Source of the DNA: Gammaproteobacteria bacterium | GTDB lineage: Bacteria; Pseudomonadota; Gammaproteobacteria; Pseudomonadales; Halieaceae | Reading direction: 5' to 3' | NCBI GenBank assembly: GCA_030428835.1 | Contig: JAUIEP010000002.1 | Span: 1-64,000, forward strand | DNA: 64,000 nt | Shown here: in pieces, positions 54,483-63,108 of the stretch | Layout of the letters: each line of letters starts with the position of its first letter | Numbering within the stretch: position 1 is the first letter of the stretch | Position numbers and translations under genes: made by a program | Notes under the pieces: model-generated | What the model was told of the DNA's origin: nothing | Databases searched by the model: none | Seen by the model: the letters and a program-made list of their open reading frames with translations, nothing else

Positions 54483-54488
54483 TATACT
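54483..54488 (+). promoter_or_regulatory. Candidate -10 element for ffh
   Basis: TATACT lies 81 bp before the ffh start in a short divergent gap. No good -35 element is visible (only a T-rich stretch near 54460), so the assignment is weak. Confidence 0.3.
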
Positions 54489-54569
54489 GCGCCCTTTGTA
54501 CCGGCTTGGCCGGGCATAATCAATAGCGCAGCGGCGCTGCCATCGCCGTTGTTCCCGCCGAGGTAAAGC

Positions 54570-55961
54570 ATGTTTGAAAGTCTGAGTGATCGCCTGTCGC
54601 AAACGCTGCGCAGTGTTACGGGCAAGGCCCGCCTGACCGAGGACAACATCCAGGACACCATGCGCGAGGTGCGCATGGCACTGCTGGAAGCCGATGTCGC
54701 GCTGCCGGTCGTGAAGGATTTCGTCGACGCCGTGAAGCAGCGCGCGCTGGGCCAGGAAGTGCTGAAGAGCCTCAGTCCCGGGCAGGCGTTCCTCGGCATC
54801 GTGCAGGCTGAACTCGAAGCCGTCATGGGCAGCGCCAACGAGGCGCTGAATCTCGCCACCACACCGCCCGCGGTCATCCTGATGGCGGGCCTGCAGGGCG
54901 CGGGCAAGACTACGACGGCCGCCAAGCTCGCGCGTCACCTCATCGAGCGCGAGAAGAAGAAAGTGACGGTGGTCAGCGCAGACGTCTACCGCCCCGCGGC
55001 CATCAAGCAGCTCGAAACGCTTGCAGGCGAGGTGGGCGCGGATTTCTTCCCGAGTAATGTGGAGCAGAAGCCTGCCGATATCGTGCAGGCAGCGCTGGAC
55101 CACGCGCGCATCAAGTTCAGCGACGTGCTTATCGTCGACACCGCGGGCCGCCTCGCCATCGACGAGGACATGATGCGCGAGATCGCCGAGTTGCACGCTG
55201 CCGTCAAGCCCATCGAAACCCTGTTCGTGGTGGATGCCATGACAGGCCAGGACGCCGCCAACACCGCCAGGGCGTTTGGCGAGGCGTTGCCGCTGACCGG
55301 TGTGGTGCTCACCAAGGTCGACGCTGATACCCGCGGCGGTGCCGCGCTGTCGGTGCGCTCGATCACGGGCAAGCCGATCAAGTTCCTGGGCGTGGGTGAG
55401 AAGACCACGGCGCTGGACCCTTTCCACCCCGACCGCCTCGCCTCGCGCATCCTCGGCATGGGCGATGTCATGTCGCTCATCGAGGAGGCGGAGCAGAAGG
55501 TCGACAAGGAAAAGGCCGCGAAGCTCGCGAAGAAAGTCAAGAAAGGCAAGAAGTTCGACCTGGAGGATTTCCGCGACCAACTGCAGCAGATGAACAACAT
55601 GGGCGGCGTGACCGGCCTGCTCGACAAGCTGCCCGGCATGGGTGGCATGGCGCAGATGGCCCAGCAGCAGCTCGACATGAAGATGTTTGCCCGCATGGAA
55701 GCGATGATCAACTCCATGACCCCGAAGGAGCGGCAGAACCCGGAACTCATCCAGGGGTCGCGCAAGCGCCGCATTACCCAGGGCTCCGGCACCCAGGTGC
55801 AGGACCTCAATCGACTGCTGAAGCAGCACAAGCAGATGCAGAAGATGATGAAGAAAATGAAGGGCAAGGGCATGGAGAAGATGATGCGCGGACTCGGCGG
55901 CGCGCTCGGCCAGGGTGGCCCCGGCGGCATGGGCGGACCCGGGGGTATGCCGTTCCGCTAG
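54570..55961 (+). CDS. ffh: Signal recognition particle GTPase Ffh
   Basis: This 463-residue protein has the N domain followed by the G domain with GLQGAGKTTTAAKLA, DTAGRLAID and TKVDADTRGG. The methionine-rich M domain contains MGGMAQMAQQQLDMKMFARM, and the tail is Gly/Met-rich. It targets nascent membrane proteins to the membrane with 4.5S RNA and FtsY. The length is normal. Confidence 0.98.
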   Translation: MFESLSDRLSQTLRSVTGKARLTEDNIQDTMREVRMALLEADVALPVVKDFVDAVKQRALGQEVLKSLSPGQAFLGIVQAELEAVMGSANEALNLATTPPAVILMAGLQGAGKTTTAAKLARHLIEREKKKVTVVSADVYRPAAIKQLETLAGEVGADFFPSNVEQKPADIVQAALDHARIKFSDVLIVDTAGRLAIDEDMMREIAELHAAVKPIETLFVVDAMTGQDAANTARAFGEALPLTGVVLTKVDADTRGGAALSVRSITGKPIKFLGVGEKTTALDPFHPDRLASRILGMGDVMSLIEEAEQKVDKEKAAKLAKKVKKGKKFDLEDFRDQLQQMNNMGGVTGLLDKLPGMGGMAQMAQQQLDMKMFARMEAMINSMTPKERQNPELIQGSRKRRITQGSGTQVQDLNRLLKQHKQMQKMMKKMKGKGMEKMMRGLGGALGQGGPGGMGGPGGMPFR

Positions 55962-56055
55962 CCGGCTGTTTCCGGTCCCGGGGCCGGGGGTGGTCGTCTT
56001 CGGTAGAGTGCGCCCTAACACCCCGGAATTGCTGAAGAAAATTTGCCGGCGCTCT

Positions 56056-56083
56056 TTTATCTCGGGCGCAATTTCCGTATGAT
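56056..56083 (+). promoter_or_regulatory. Candidate sigma-70 promoter for rpsP operon
   Basis: TTTATC (56056-56061) and TATGAT (56078-56083) are 16 bp apart and end about 93 bp before rpsP, in a compact ffh-rpsP gap. Confidence 0.45.
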
Positions 56084-56176
56084 ACGCCACCTTCGCGGCC
56101 ACGCTGCCGCGTTTTGTCGTGCGCGTACGCGAAATATCGGCGCAAATCGCTACACAAAACAGGAAATTAACCGAAC

Positions 56177-56434
56177 ATGGTAACAATTCGACTTGCAAGG
56201 GGCGGCGCCAAGAAGCGCCCGTTCTACCACCTCACGGTGACCGACAGCCGCCGCGCGCGCGACGGCCGGTTCATCGAGCGCGTCGGCTTCTTCAACCCCA
56301 TCGCCACCGGAGGTGAAGAGCGCCTGCGTGTTGATGCGGAGCGTATCGAGTACTGGCAGAGCAAGGGCGCGCAATTGTCCGAGCGCGTCGCCAAGCTGGT
56401 GAAGGAAGCCGCGGAGGCGCAGGCAGCCGCCTGA
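56177..56434 (+). CDS. rpsP: 30S ribosomal protein S16
   Basis: This 85-residue basic protein has the family start [20 protein letters not shown] and [13 protein letters not shown]. It is the first gene of the conserved rpsP-rimM-trmD-rplS operon. AGGAAA precedes the ATG. Confidence 0.98.
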   Translation: MVTIRLARGGAKKRPFYHLTVTDSRRARDGRFIERVGFFNPIATGGEERLRVDAERIEYWQSKGAQLSERVAKLVKEAAEAQAAA

Positions 56435-56439
56435 TCGAC

Positions 56440-56982
56440 ATGGCTGGGTCTGCGCCCACCATGCTGGAGATAGGCCGTATCACGGGGCCTTACGGTATCA
56501 AGGGCTGGTTGAAGATCCACTCCTATACTGAGCCGCTGGAGAATTTCCTCTCCTACGGCCGGTGGCACCTGAAGCGCCGCGGCGGCTACGAGCCGGTCGA
56601 GTTCGACGACGGCAGGCTGCACGGCAAGGGGCTGGTAGCCCACCTGAAGGGGGTCGACGACAGGACCCTCGCCGAGTCCTACCGGGGGCTCACCGTTGCG
56701 ATACCGGAGGACGCCCTCCCGCAACTGGAAGACGGAGATTATTACTGGCGGGATTTGCAGGGCCTCAAGGTCCTCTGCCAGGACGGGGAAGAACAGGTAC
56801 TGCTCGGTGTAGTGGACCACCTGATCGAGACCGGCGCCAACGACGTGCTGGTCGTGACAGGCTGCGACGGCAGCGTGGACCAGGTTGAACGACTGATACC
56901 CTACCTGCCCGGTGACACGGTCACGCGGGTGGACCTGGAGGCGGGCATCATCGAGGTGGACTGGTTCCTCGACGAGCAATAG
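56440..56982 (+). CDS. rimM: Ribosome maturation factor RimM
   Basis: This 180-residue protein has IGRITGPYGIKGWLKIHSYT at the start and YYWRDLQGLKVL, the PRC-barrel C-terminal domain with LIPYLPG. It binds S19 during 30S maturation. ATG 56440 is chosen; ATG 56461 would also keep the fold. Confidence 0.96.
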   Translation: MAGSAPTMLEIGRITGPYGIKGWLKIHSYTEPLENFLSYGRWHLKRRGGYEPVEFDDGRLHGKGLVAHLKGVDDRTLAESYRGLTVAIPEDALPQLEDGDYYWRDLQGLKVLCQDGEEQVLLGVVDHLIETGANDVLVVTGCDGSVDQVERLIPYLPGDTVTRVDLEAGIIEVDWFLDEQ

Positions 56983-57012
56983 GGGCAGGAGAGACAGCGG
57001 GAGCGGTTCGAC

Positions 57013-57747
57013 ATGCATATCGCACTCGTGAGCCTGTTCCCCGGGATGTTCGCCGCGGTGAGCGAATACGGCGTGACGGGGCGCGCGGTCGCCGATGGCC
57101 TGGTCACACTGAGCCACAGTGACCCGCGCGACTACACGGTCGATGTCCACCGTACAGTGGACGACAGGCCCTACGGCGGTGGCCCGGGCATGTTGATGAA
57201 GGTTGATCCGCTCAGGCAGGCCATTGCGGCCGCGCGTGGGCAGGCAGGGGAGGGTGCAAAGGTCATCTACCTCTCGCCGCAGGGCAGGCGGTTTGATCAC
57301 GCAGTGGCCCTGGAGCTCGCGAGCCTGGACGGCATGGTCCTGGTGGCGGGCCGCTACGAGGGCGTGGACGAGCGCCTGCTGGAAGCGGAAGTCGATGCGG
57401 AGTTATCCATCGGCGACTATGTGTTGAGCGGCGGCGAACTGGCCGCCATGGTGGTCATCGACGCGGTGACGCGCCAGTTGCCCGGCACCCTGGGTCACGC
57501 GGCGTCCGCGGCGGAGGACTCCTTCGCCGGGGGTCTGCTGGACTGTCCGCACTACACGCGGCCGGAGGTCTACGAGGGCAGGGCGGTGCCGGAGGTACTG
57601 CTCAGCGGCAACCACGAGGCGATCCGTCGCTGGCGTCTCAAGCAGGCGCTGGGTCGAACGTACGAACGGCGCCCCGACCTGTTGCAGGACAGGGCGCTGT
57701 CGGAAGAGGAACAGGCTTTGCTCGACGAGTATCTCGCCGGGCGGTAA
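57013..57747 (+). CDS. trmD: tRNA (guanine-37-N1)-methyltransferase TrmD
   Basis: This 244-residue knotted SPOUT methyltransferase modifies G37. It has [41 protein letters not shown] and [16 protein letters not shown]. The length is normal, and it is the third gene of the operon. Confidence 0.97.
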   Translation: MHIALVSLFPGMFAAVSEYGVTGRAVADGLVTLSHSDPRDYTVDVHRTVDDRPYGGGPGMLMKVDPLRQAIAAARGQAGEGAKVIYLSPQGRRFDHAVALELASLDGMVLVAGRYEGVDERLLEAEVDAELSIGDYVLSGGELAAMVVIDAVTRQLPGTLGHAASAAEDSFAGGLLDCPHYTRPEVYEGRAVPEVLLSGNHEAIRRWRLKQALGRTYERRPDLLQDRALSEEEQALLDEYLAGR

Positions 57748-57799
57748 TTGACGAACGGGCTAGCTGTGAAGCTACCGAGAACACATTGAGGAGTGCACC

Positions 57800-58150
57800 A
57801 TGAGCACCAACAAGATTATATCCGAGCTGGATGCGCAACAGATGGAAAAGACCATCCCCGAGTTCGGCCCGGGCGACACGCTGGTTGTGCAGGTCAAGGT
57901 GAAGGAGGGCACGCGCGAGAGACTGCAGGCCTTCGAGGGCATCTGCATCGGCAAGCGCAACCGCGGTCTCAATTCCGCTTTCACGGTGCGCAAGATTTCC
58001 CACGGCATCGGTGTGGAGCGCACGTTCCAGACCTACAGCCCGCTGGTCGACAGCATCGAGGTCAAGCGCCGCGGCGACGTGCGCCAGGCCAAGCTGTACT
58101 ACCTGCGCGAGCTTTCCGGCCGCGCGGCGCGTATCAAGGAGCGCCTGTAG
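57800..58150 (+). CDS. rplS: 50S ribosomal protein L19
   Basis: This 116-residue protein has [40 protein letters not shown] and [20 protein letters not shown]. It ends the operon and is followed by a terminator. Confidence 0.98.
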   Translation: MSTNKIISELDAQQMEKTIPEFGPGDTLVVQVKVKEGTRERLQAFEGICIGKRNRGLNSAFTVRKISHGIGVERTFQTYSPLVDSIEVKRRGDVRQAKLYYLRELSGRAARIKERL

Positions 58151-58177
58151 CTTTCCGCGTTTCCTGCCAATATTTCG

Positions 58178-58205
58178 AAAGCGGCCCATTTGGCCGCTTT
58201 TTTGT
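58178..58205 (+). terminator. Rho-independent terminator after rplS
   Basis: AAAGCGGCC-CATTT-GGCCGCTTT followed by a T run, about 30 bp after the rplS stop. Confidence 0.93.
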
Positions 58206-58222
58206 TGCCTTTCGGGTCGGGC

Positions 58223-58429
58223 GACCTGCAGGTGGGAGGTGGGGGTCAGGCGAGGCGTTCGCCGGGCCTTCGGCTTCCCTCGCTACGGTCAATTTTGCAG
58301 GGCCCGCCTCGACGCGCGTCCTGCGCGACGAGGCTTTCCGGGCCATCCATGGCCCTCCAACCCTACAAAATTGACCTCCGCTCGGCCGGCTCAAAGCCTC
58401 GCCTGACCCCCACCTCCCACCTGCAGGTC
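58223..58429. repeat. 207-bp long imperfect palindrome with perfect 34-bp outer arms
   Basis: Outer arms 58223-58256 and 58396-58429 are exact reverse complements. Inner arms 58287-58302 and 58361-58376 pair with one mismatch (GGTCAATTTTG side). A central GCCTCG...CGAGGC pair and GGGCCATCCATGGCCC lie inside. No protein is encoded. It looks like a MITE- or REP-type element inserted downstream of rplS. Confidence 0.85.
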
Positions 58430-58502
58430 TCTATCGTGAAAGACAGCTACGGCTCGAGTGGCGTTCCCCCTGCGCGGTGCAAGTGTTCAATGCCATAGGT
58501 TA

Positions 58503-58616
58503 GCGCCCGGAGCCGATACGCCCTGGTAGGAAGCTCTGGGGCCATGGATGGCCCCAGCGCAGCCGCCATGGATGGCGAATTGGCGGTTCCTGCCAGGGCG
58601 TATCGGCTTCGGGTGC
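58503..58616. repeat. 114-bp inverted repeat with internal hairpins
   Basis: Arms 58503-58532 and 58587-58616 (30 bp) differ at three positions, each of which would still pair as G-U in RNA read from the forward strand. Inside are the hairpins CTGGGGCCATGGATGGCCCC and CGCCATGGATGGCG, sharing the CCATGGATGG core with the preceding palindrome. It ends about 85 bp before xerD. Confidence 0.8.
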
Positions 58617-58702
58617 GACTGGGCAGAAAGAACAAGCAACATCTGCAATACGACACATAATCGCAGTCAAATCAGCAGTTTGAACCGTGTTACCGTAGCT
58701 TC

Positions 58703-59605
58703 ATGGCCGAGGTACTGGTACACCCCGAAATCGAACGCTACGTCGACGCCCTGTGGATGGAGAAGGGTCTCAGCGACAACACGCTGTCGTCCTACCGCCG
58801 TGACCTGCGGCAGTTCAACGAGTGGCTCGAAGCGACGCAGGGCGTCAGTCTCATGGGTGCCACCAGGGTGCACCTGCAGGCTTATCTTGGCGCGCGGCTG
58901 GAGCAGGGCAGGTCGCCGCGCTCGACCGCGCGGTTCCTGTCGTGTGTGAGGGGCTTTTATCACTACATGTTGCGCGAGGGCCGGCTCACGGTTGACCCCA
59001 CGCTGGATGTGGACAGCCCGAAGCTCGGGCGGCCGCTGCCGAAGTCGTTGTCGGAGAGAGAGGTGGACACGCTGTTGGCAGCGCCGGACCTCGAGCAGCC
59101 ACTGGAATTCCGCGATCGCACCATGCTGGAACTGTTGTACGCCTGCGGGCTGCGGGTGAGTGAGCTCACCGGTCTCACCATGTCGCAACTGAGCATGAAC
59201 CAGGGCGTGGTGCGGGTGTTCGGCAAGGGCAGCAAGGAGCGCCTCGTGCCCGTGGGGGAGGAGGCGCTCGACTGGCTGCGGCGTTACCTCGCCGGGCCGC
59301 GCATGGAACTGTTGCGGGGCGTGCCCTCCGAGATCCTGTTTCCCAGTAAGCGCGGCCGCCAGATGACTCGCCAGACCTTCTGGTATCGTATTAAAATCTA
59401 CGCCGCGCGCGCCGATATAAGGAAAGCGCTGTCGCCGCACACGTTGCGCCACGCGTTCGCCACACACCTGCTGAACCACGGCGCCGACCTGCGCGTGGTG
59501 CAGATGCTGCTGGGGCACTCGGACCTGACAACAACACAGATCTATACCCACGTGGCGCGTGAGCGCATGCAGGAACTGCACGCGACCCATCACCCGCGGG
59601 GCTGA
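58703..59605 (+). CDS. xerD: Site-specific tyrosine recombinase XerD
   Basis: This 300-residue recombinase has an N-terminal SAM-like domain (LWMEKGLSDNTLSSYRRDLR) and a catalytic domain with ACGLRVSELTGL, HTLRHAFATHLLNHGADLRV, the LLGHSDLTTTQIYTH block and the nucleophile Tyr. It resolves chromosome dimers at dif with XerC. Genomic context (followed by dsbC and hom-thrC) matches chromosomal xerD in gammaproteobacteria, so it is not an element integrase. Confidence 0.95.
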   Translation: MAEVLVHPEIERYVDALWMEKGLSDNTLSSYRRDLRQFNEWLEATQGVSLMGATRVHLQAYLGARLEQGRSPRSTARFLSCVRGFYHYMLREGRLTVDPTLDVDSPKLGRPLPKSLSEREVDTLLAAPDLEQPLEFRDRTMLELLYACGLRVSELTGLTMSQLSMNQGVVRVFGKGSKERLVPVGEEALDWLRRYLAGPRMELLRGVPSEILFPSKRGRQMTRQTFWYRIKIYAARADIRKALSPHTLRHAFATHLLNHGADLRVVQMLLGHSDLTTTQIYTHVARERMQELHATHHPRG

Positions 59606-59692
59606 AGCGGAACCAAACGAGGTGCGCCGGTTCCAAGGGCGTAAGGGAACACCAACGGCGGCCAGCGGGGCGGCCACAATAGAGGAAGCAAC

Positions 59693-60445
59693 ATGAACCT
59701 TCAGATTTCCAGGTGGCTGCTCGCGCTCCTGCTGACCGTTGTCGGCGTGACCGCGACGGCGGCAGGCGCCGTCGACAAGGCGCAGGAAGAAAAACTGCGC
59801 AAGGCGCTCGAGATTCCCGGCACGGGCATCAGCATCAGCGAGGTGCGCGCCAGCGCCATGCCCGGTATCTTCGAGATCGAACTCGTCGACGGCACCATTC
59901 TGCACAGTTCTGCAGACGGCGCCTTTTTCATCGTCGGCGACCTGTACTCGGTCGACAGCACCAACGGCCTCACCAACCTGAGCGAGATGCGCCGCGACGG
60001 CCAGCGCCTGGCGCGACTGGAGGAGGTCGCTGCCAAGGACATGATCGTGTTCCCGGCCGAGGGCGAGGTTCGCTCGCACATCACCGTGTTTACCGACGTC
60101 ACCTGCTACTACTGCCGCAAGCTGCACCAGGAAGTCCCGGAACTGAACAAGCGTGGCGTCGAAGTGCGCTACCTTGCGTACCCGCGCCAGGGCATCGGCA
60201 CCGACGGCTACAAGAAACTGGTCACCGCCTGGTGTTCCGAAGACCGGCAGGATGTACTGACCCGGCTAAAGACCGACAAGAGCGTGGCGGACAAGAGCTG
60301 CCCGGATAACCCGGTATCGGCCCAGTTCCAGCTTGGCAAGGATGTCGGCGTGCGCGGCACCCCGGCCATCGTCACCCCGGACGGAAAGCTCATCCCCGGC
60401 TATAAGCCCGTCGACCAGATGATGCTGACCCTGGGCCTCAACTGA
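59693..60445 (+). CDS. dsbC: Thiol:disulfide isomerase DsbC
   Basis: This 250-residue periplasmic protein has a signal peptide (LLALLLTVVGVTATAAGA) and an N-terminal dimerisation domain. The thioredoxin-like domain has the active site TCYYCRKLH. A second cysteine pair lies in the later helix (WCSEDR ... DKSCP). It isomerises wrong disulfides. An AGGAAGCA ribosome-binding site lies just before the ATG. Confidence 0.95.
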   Translation: MNLQISRWLLALLLTVVGVTATAAGAVDKAQEEKLRKALEIPGTGISISEVRASAMPGIFEIELVDGTILHSSADGAFFIVGDLYSVDSTNGLTNLSEMRRDGQRLARLEEVAAKDMIVFPAEGEVRSHITVFTDVTCYYCRKLHQEVPELNKRGVEVRYLAYPRQGIGTDGYKKLVTAWCSEDRQDVLTRLKTDKSVADKSCPDNPVSAQFQLGKDVGVRGTPAIVTPDGKLIPGYKPVDQMMLTLGLN

Positions 60446-60465
60446 GAATCCCGTCAATAGTGCCG

Positions 60466-60499
60466 CAGGCCCCGCCCCTGCGTTGACAGGGTGGGGCTG
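60466..60499 (+). other. GC-rich hairpin after dsbC
   Basis: CAGGCCCCGCCCCTG and CAGGGTGGGGCTG can pair with small bulges 20 bp after the dsbC stop. No T run follows closely, so this is at best a weak terminator. Confidence 0.35.
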
Positions 60500-60570
60500 A
60501 CTCAGTACTGTTTGGCCCCATTTTTCAGCCCGCGCCGCGCACCCGCGGCGCCCGTTTCGAGTCGACGACC

Positions 60571-61761
60571 GTGGACACCAAATTCCAGCGCATCGAGCGC
60601 CTCCCGCCCTATGTATTCAATATCATCGGTGATTTGAAGCAGCAGGCGCGAGCCGCGGGCGAGGATGTCATCGACTTCGGCATGGGCAACCCGGACCAGC
60701 CCACGCCGCAACACATCGTCGACAAACTGGTGGAGACGGCGCGCCGCGGCGATACGCACCGCTACTCCCAATCCAAGGGCATCCCGCGCCTGCGCAAGGC
60801 GATCTGCGACTGGTACCAGAAGCGTTACGATGTCACCCTGGATCCCAATTCCGAGGCGATCGTGACGCTCGGCTCGAAAGAGGGGCTTGCTCACCTCGCA
60901 CTGGCCACCACCGGTCCCGGCGACGCGATCCTCGTGCCGAACCCGTCCTACCCGATCCACCCCTACGGTTTCGTGATCTCGGGCGCCGATATCCGCCACG
61001 TGCCGATGGGCGCCAACGAGGAGGCTTTTTTCGCGGAGCTCGAAAGCGCCATCCACAACAGCTGGCCGCGTCCCAAAATGCTGGTGTTGAATTTTCCGTC
61101 CAATCCCACCGCGCAGTGCGTGGAACTGGACTTCTACGAGCGCGTGATCGCCATCGCGCGGGAGCACTCGATCTGGGTGATCCAGGATCTCGCGTATGCA
61201 GACCTCTGCTACGACGGCTACGTCGCACCGTCCATACTGCAGGTGGACGGCGCGCGGGACGTCGCGGTCGAGTTCTTCAGCATGTCCAAGAGCTACAACA
61301 TGCCGGGCTGGCGCGTGGGTTTTTGCGTCGGCAACGAGGTACTCGTGGGCGCGCTCGCGCGTATGAAGTCCTATCTCGACTACGGCATGTTCACGCCGAT
61401 ACAGGTGGCGGCGATCGCCGCGCTCGAGGGTGACCAGCAGTGCGTCTCCGACATTCGCGCGATGTACCAGTCGCGCCGCGATGTGCTGTGTGAGGGCCTT
61501 ACCGCCGCGGGCTGGCCCGTAACTCCGCCCCGGGCGACCATGTTTGTCTGGGCGCAGATCCCGGAGTTCTACCGCGAGATGGGTTCCCTGGAATTCGGCA
61601 AGAAGCTGCTCGTGGAGGCCAAGGTCGCCGTGTCGCCCGGTGTGGGCTTCGGGGAGTACGGCGAGGGGTACGTGCGCTTTGGCCTGATCGAGAATGAGCA
61701 TCGCACGCGCCAGGCCATCCGCAATATCAAGCGCATGATCAAGAACGACGGGTTCGCCTGA
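60571..61761 (+). CDS. alaC: Alanine transaminase AlaC-like aminotransferase
   Basis: This 396-residue class I PLP aminotransferase starts at GTG 60571. It shows [17 protein letters not shown] (AlaC-type start), [26 protein letters not shown] and the PLP lysine in [15 protein letters not shown]. It probably interconverts pyruvate and alanine with glutamate. The context before hom-thrC is conserved in gammaproteobacteria. Confidence 0.93.
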   Translation: MDTKFQRIERLPPYVFNIIGDLKQQARAAGEDVIDFGMGNPDQPTPQHIVDKLVETARRGDTHRYSQSKGIPRLRKAICDWYQKRYDVTLDPNSEAIVTLGSKEGLAHLALATTGPGDAILVPNPSYPIHPYGFVISGADIRHVPMGANEEAFFAELESAIHNSWPRPKMLVLNFPSNPTAQCVELDFYERVIAIAREHSIWVIQDLAYADLCYDGYVAPSILQVDGARDVAVEFFSMSKSYNMPGWRVGFCVGNEVLVGALARMKSYLDYGMFTPIQVAAIAALEGDQQCVSDIRAMYQSRRDVLCEGLTAAGWPVTPPRATMFVWAQIPEFYREMGSLEFGKKLLVEAKVAVSPGVGFGEYGEGYVRFGLIENEHRTRQAIRNIKRMIKNDGFA

Positions 61762-61792
61762 CGCGGGCCCGGACACGACAGGTGGGACAACG

Positions 61793-63100
61793 TTGAAGGC
61801 AGTCAGGATAGGACTCTGTGGGCTCGGCACCGTCGGTGGCGGCACGTTCAGGCTGCTCGCGAGTAACGCCGATCTGATTGCCGGTCGCGCGGATACGCCC
61901 ATTGAGGTGGTGCGCGTCGGCGCCCGCCGCGACAACCCCGACTGTCCCTTGGGCGGCGTGCCGGTCAGCCGCGACATCTTTGAGGTGGCGCGCGATCCCG
62001 AGGTCGATATTCTCGTGGAACTGATCGGCGGTACGGACACCGCGAGGGAACTCGTGGAAGCCGCCATTGACAACGGCAAGCACGTGGTCACCGCGAATAA
62101 AGCGCTCATCGCCGAACACGGCAACGCGCTGTTTGCGCGCGCTGCGCGGCGTGGCGTCAGCCTGCGCTTCGAGGCGGCGGTGGCCGGCGGTATTCCCATC
62201 ATCAAGGCGCTGCGCGAGGGCCTGGCCGGGAACCGTATCGAATGGCTGGCCGGTATCATCAACGGGACGACCAACTTCATACTCACCGAGATGCGCGACA
62301 AGCGCCGCGCGTTCGCCGATGTGCTGGCCGAGGCGCAGGCCCTGGGCTATGCCGAAGCGGACCCGACTTTCGACGTGGAGGGCATCGACGCGGCGCACAA
62401 GCTGGCGATACTCGCCGCGCTCGCCTTCGGCACCCCGCTGAACATGAACGCCGTGTTCGCGGAGGGTATTACCGGGATCACGCCGCTGGACGTCGACTTC
62501 GTGAAGGAACTGGGCTACCGCATCAAGCACCTCGGCATCGCGCGGCAGAGTCCGGCGGGCGTCGAACTGCGGGTGCACCCGACGCTGATTCCCAAGCGCC
62601 GCCTGCTCGCCAATGTCGACGGCGTGAAGAACGCCGTGCTGGTCGAGGGTGACGCGGTCGGCCCCACGCTCTATTACGGCGCCGGCGCGGGCGCGGAGCC
62701 AACCGCTTCGGCCGTGATCGCGGACCTCGTGGACATCGCGCGGGATATTGCCGTCGGCCAGTCCGACCGCGTGCCCGCCGGCGGCTTCGCCGGCAGTGCT
62801 GTGCGCGACCTGCCCGTGGTGCCGATGGCCGATGTGCAGACGCCCTGGTACCTGCGTATGGAAGCTGAGGACAGGCCCGGCGTCATGTCGGCAGTCACGC
62901 GCATCTTCAGTGAACAGGGCATCAGCATCGAGGGCCTCATCCAGAAGGCGCCCTCGGCGGGGGAGGCCCGTGTACCGGTCGTCGTGCTGACCAATACCGC
63001 GGCGCAGTCGCAGGTCGACGAGGCGGTGCTCCAGATCGAGGCGCTCCCTACCATATACGGGAGCATCACCCGCATCCGCGTGGAAACGCTGGACGGATAG
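61793..63100 (+). CDS. hom: Homoserine dehydrogenase
   Basis: This 435-residue NAD(P)H-dependent enzyme makes homoserine. It has the Rossmann motif GLCGLGTVGGGTF, VTANKALIAEHG, GGIPIIKALREGLAGN, the active-site region INGTTNFILTEM and a C-terminal ACT domain (from about residue 350, EDRPGVMSAVTRIFSEQG) for threonine feedback. The start is TTG 61793 behind GGTGGGA. thrC follows 8 bp later. Confidence 0.96.
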   Translation: MKAVRIGLCGLGTVGGGTFRLLASNADLIAGRADTPIEVVRVGARRDNPDCPLGGVPVSRDIFEVARDPEVDILVELIGGTDTARELVEAAIDNGKHVVTANKALIAEHGNALFARAARRGVSLRFEAAVAGGIPIIKALREGLAGNRIEWLAGIINGTTNFILTEMRDKRRAFADVLAEAQALGYAEADPTFDVEGIDAAHKLAILAALAFGTPLNMNAVFAEGITGITPLDVDFVKELGYRIKHLGIARQSPAGVELRVHPTLIPKRRLLANVDGVKNAVLVEGDAVGPTLYYGAGAGAEPTASAVIADLVDIARDIAVGQSDRVPAGGFAGSAVRDLPVVPMADVQTPWYLRMEAEDRPGVMSAVTRIFSEQGISIEGLIQKAPSAGEARVPVVVLTNTAAQSQVDEAVLQIEALPTIYGSITRIRVETLDG

Positions 63101-63108
63101 GCGGACAT

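Noticed and set aside
53919-56198. Reverse-strand open frame of 759 codons across ffh
   Set aside because: It is the antisense shadow of ffh and ypjD. The translated product is rich in His/Leu/Arg low complexity and has no family features, while ffh on the other strand is unmistakable.
58190-58498. Short frames inside the palindromic region after rplS
   Set aside because: They arise from the inverted repeat and terminator sequence and show no protein-like conservation.
58703-59605. Tyrosine recombinase considered as a mobile-element integrase for the nearby repeats
   Set aside because: Length, motifs and the xerD-dsbC-alaC-hom order mark it as the chromosomal XerD.
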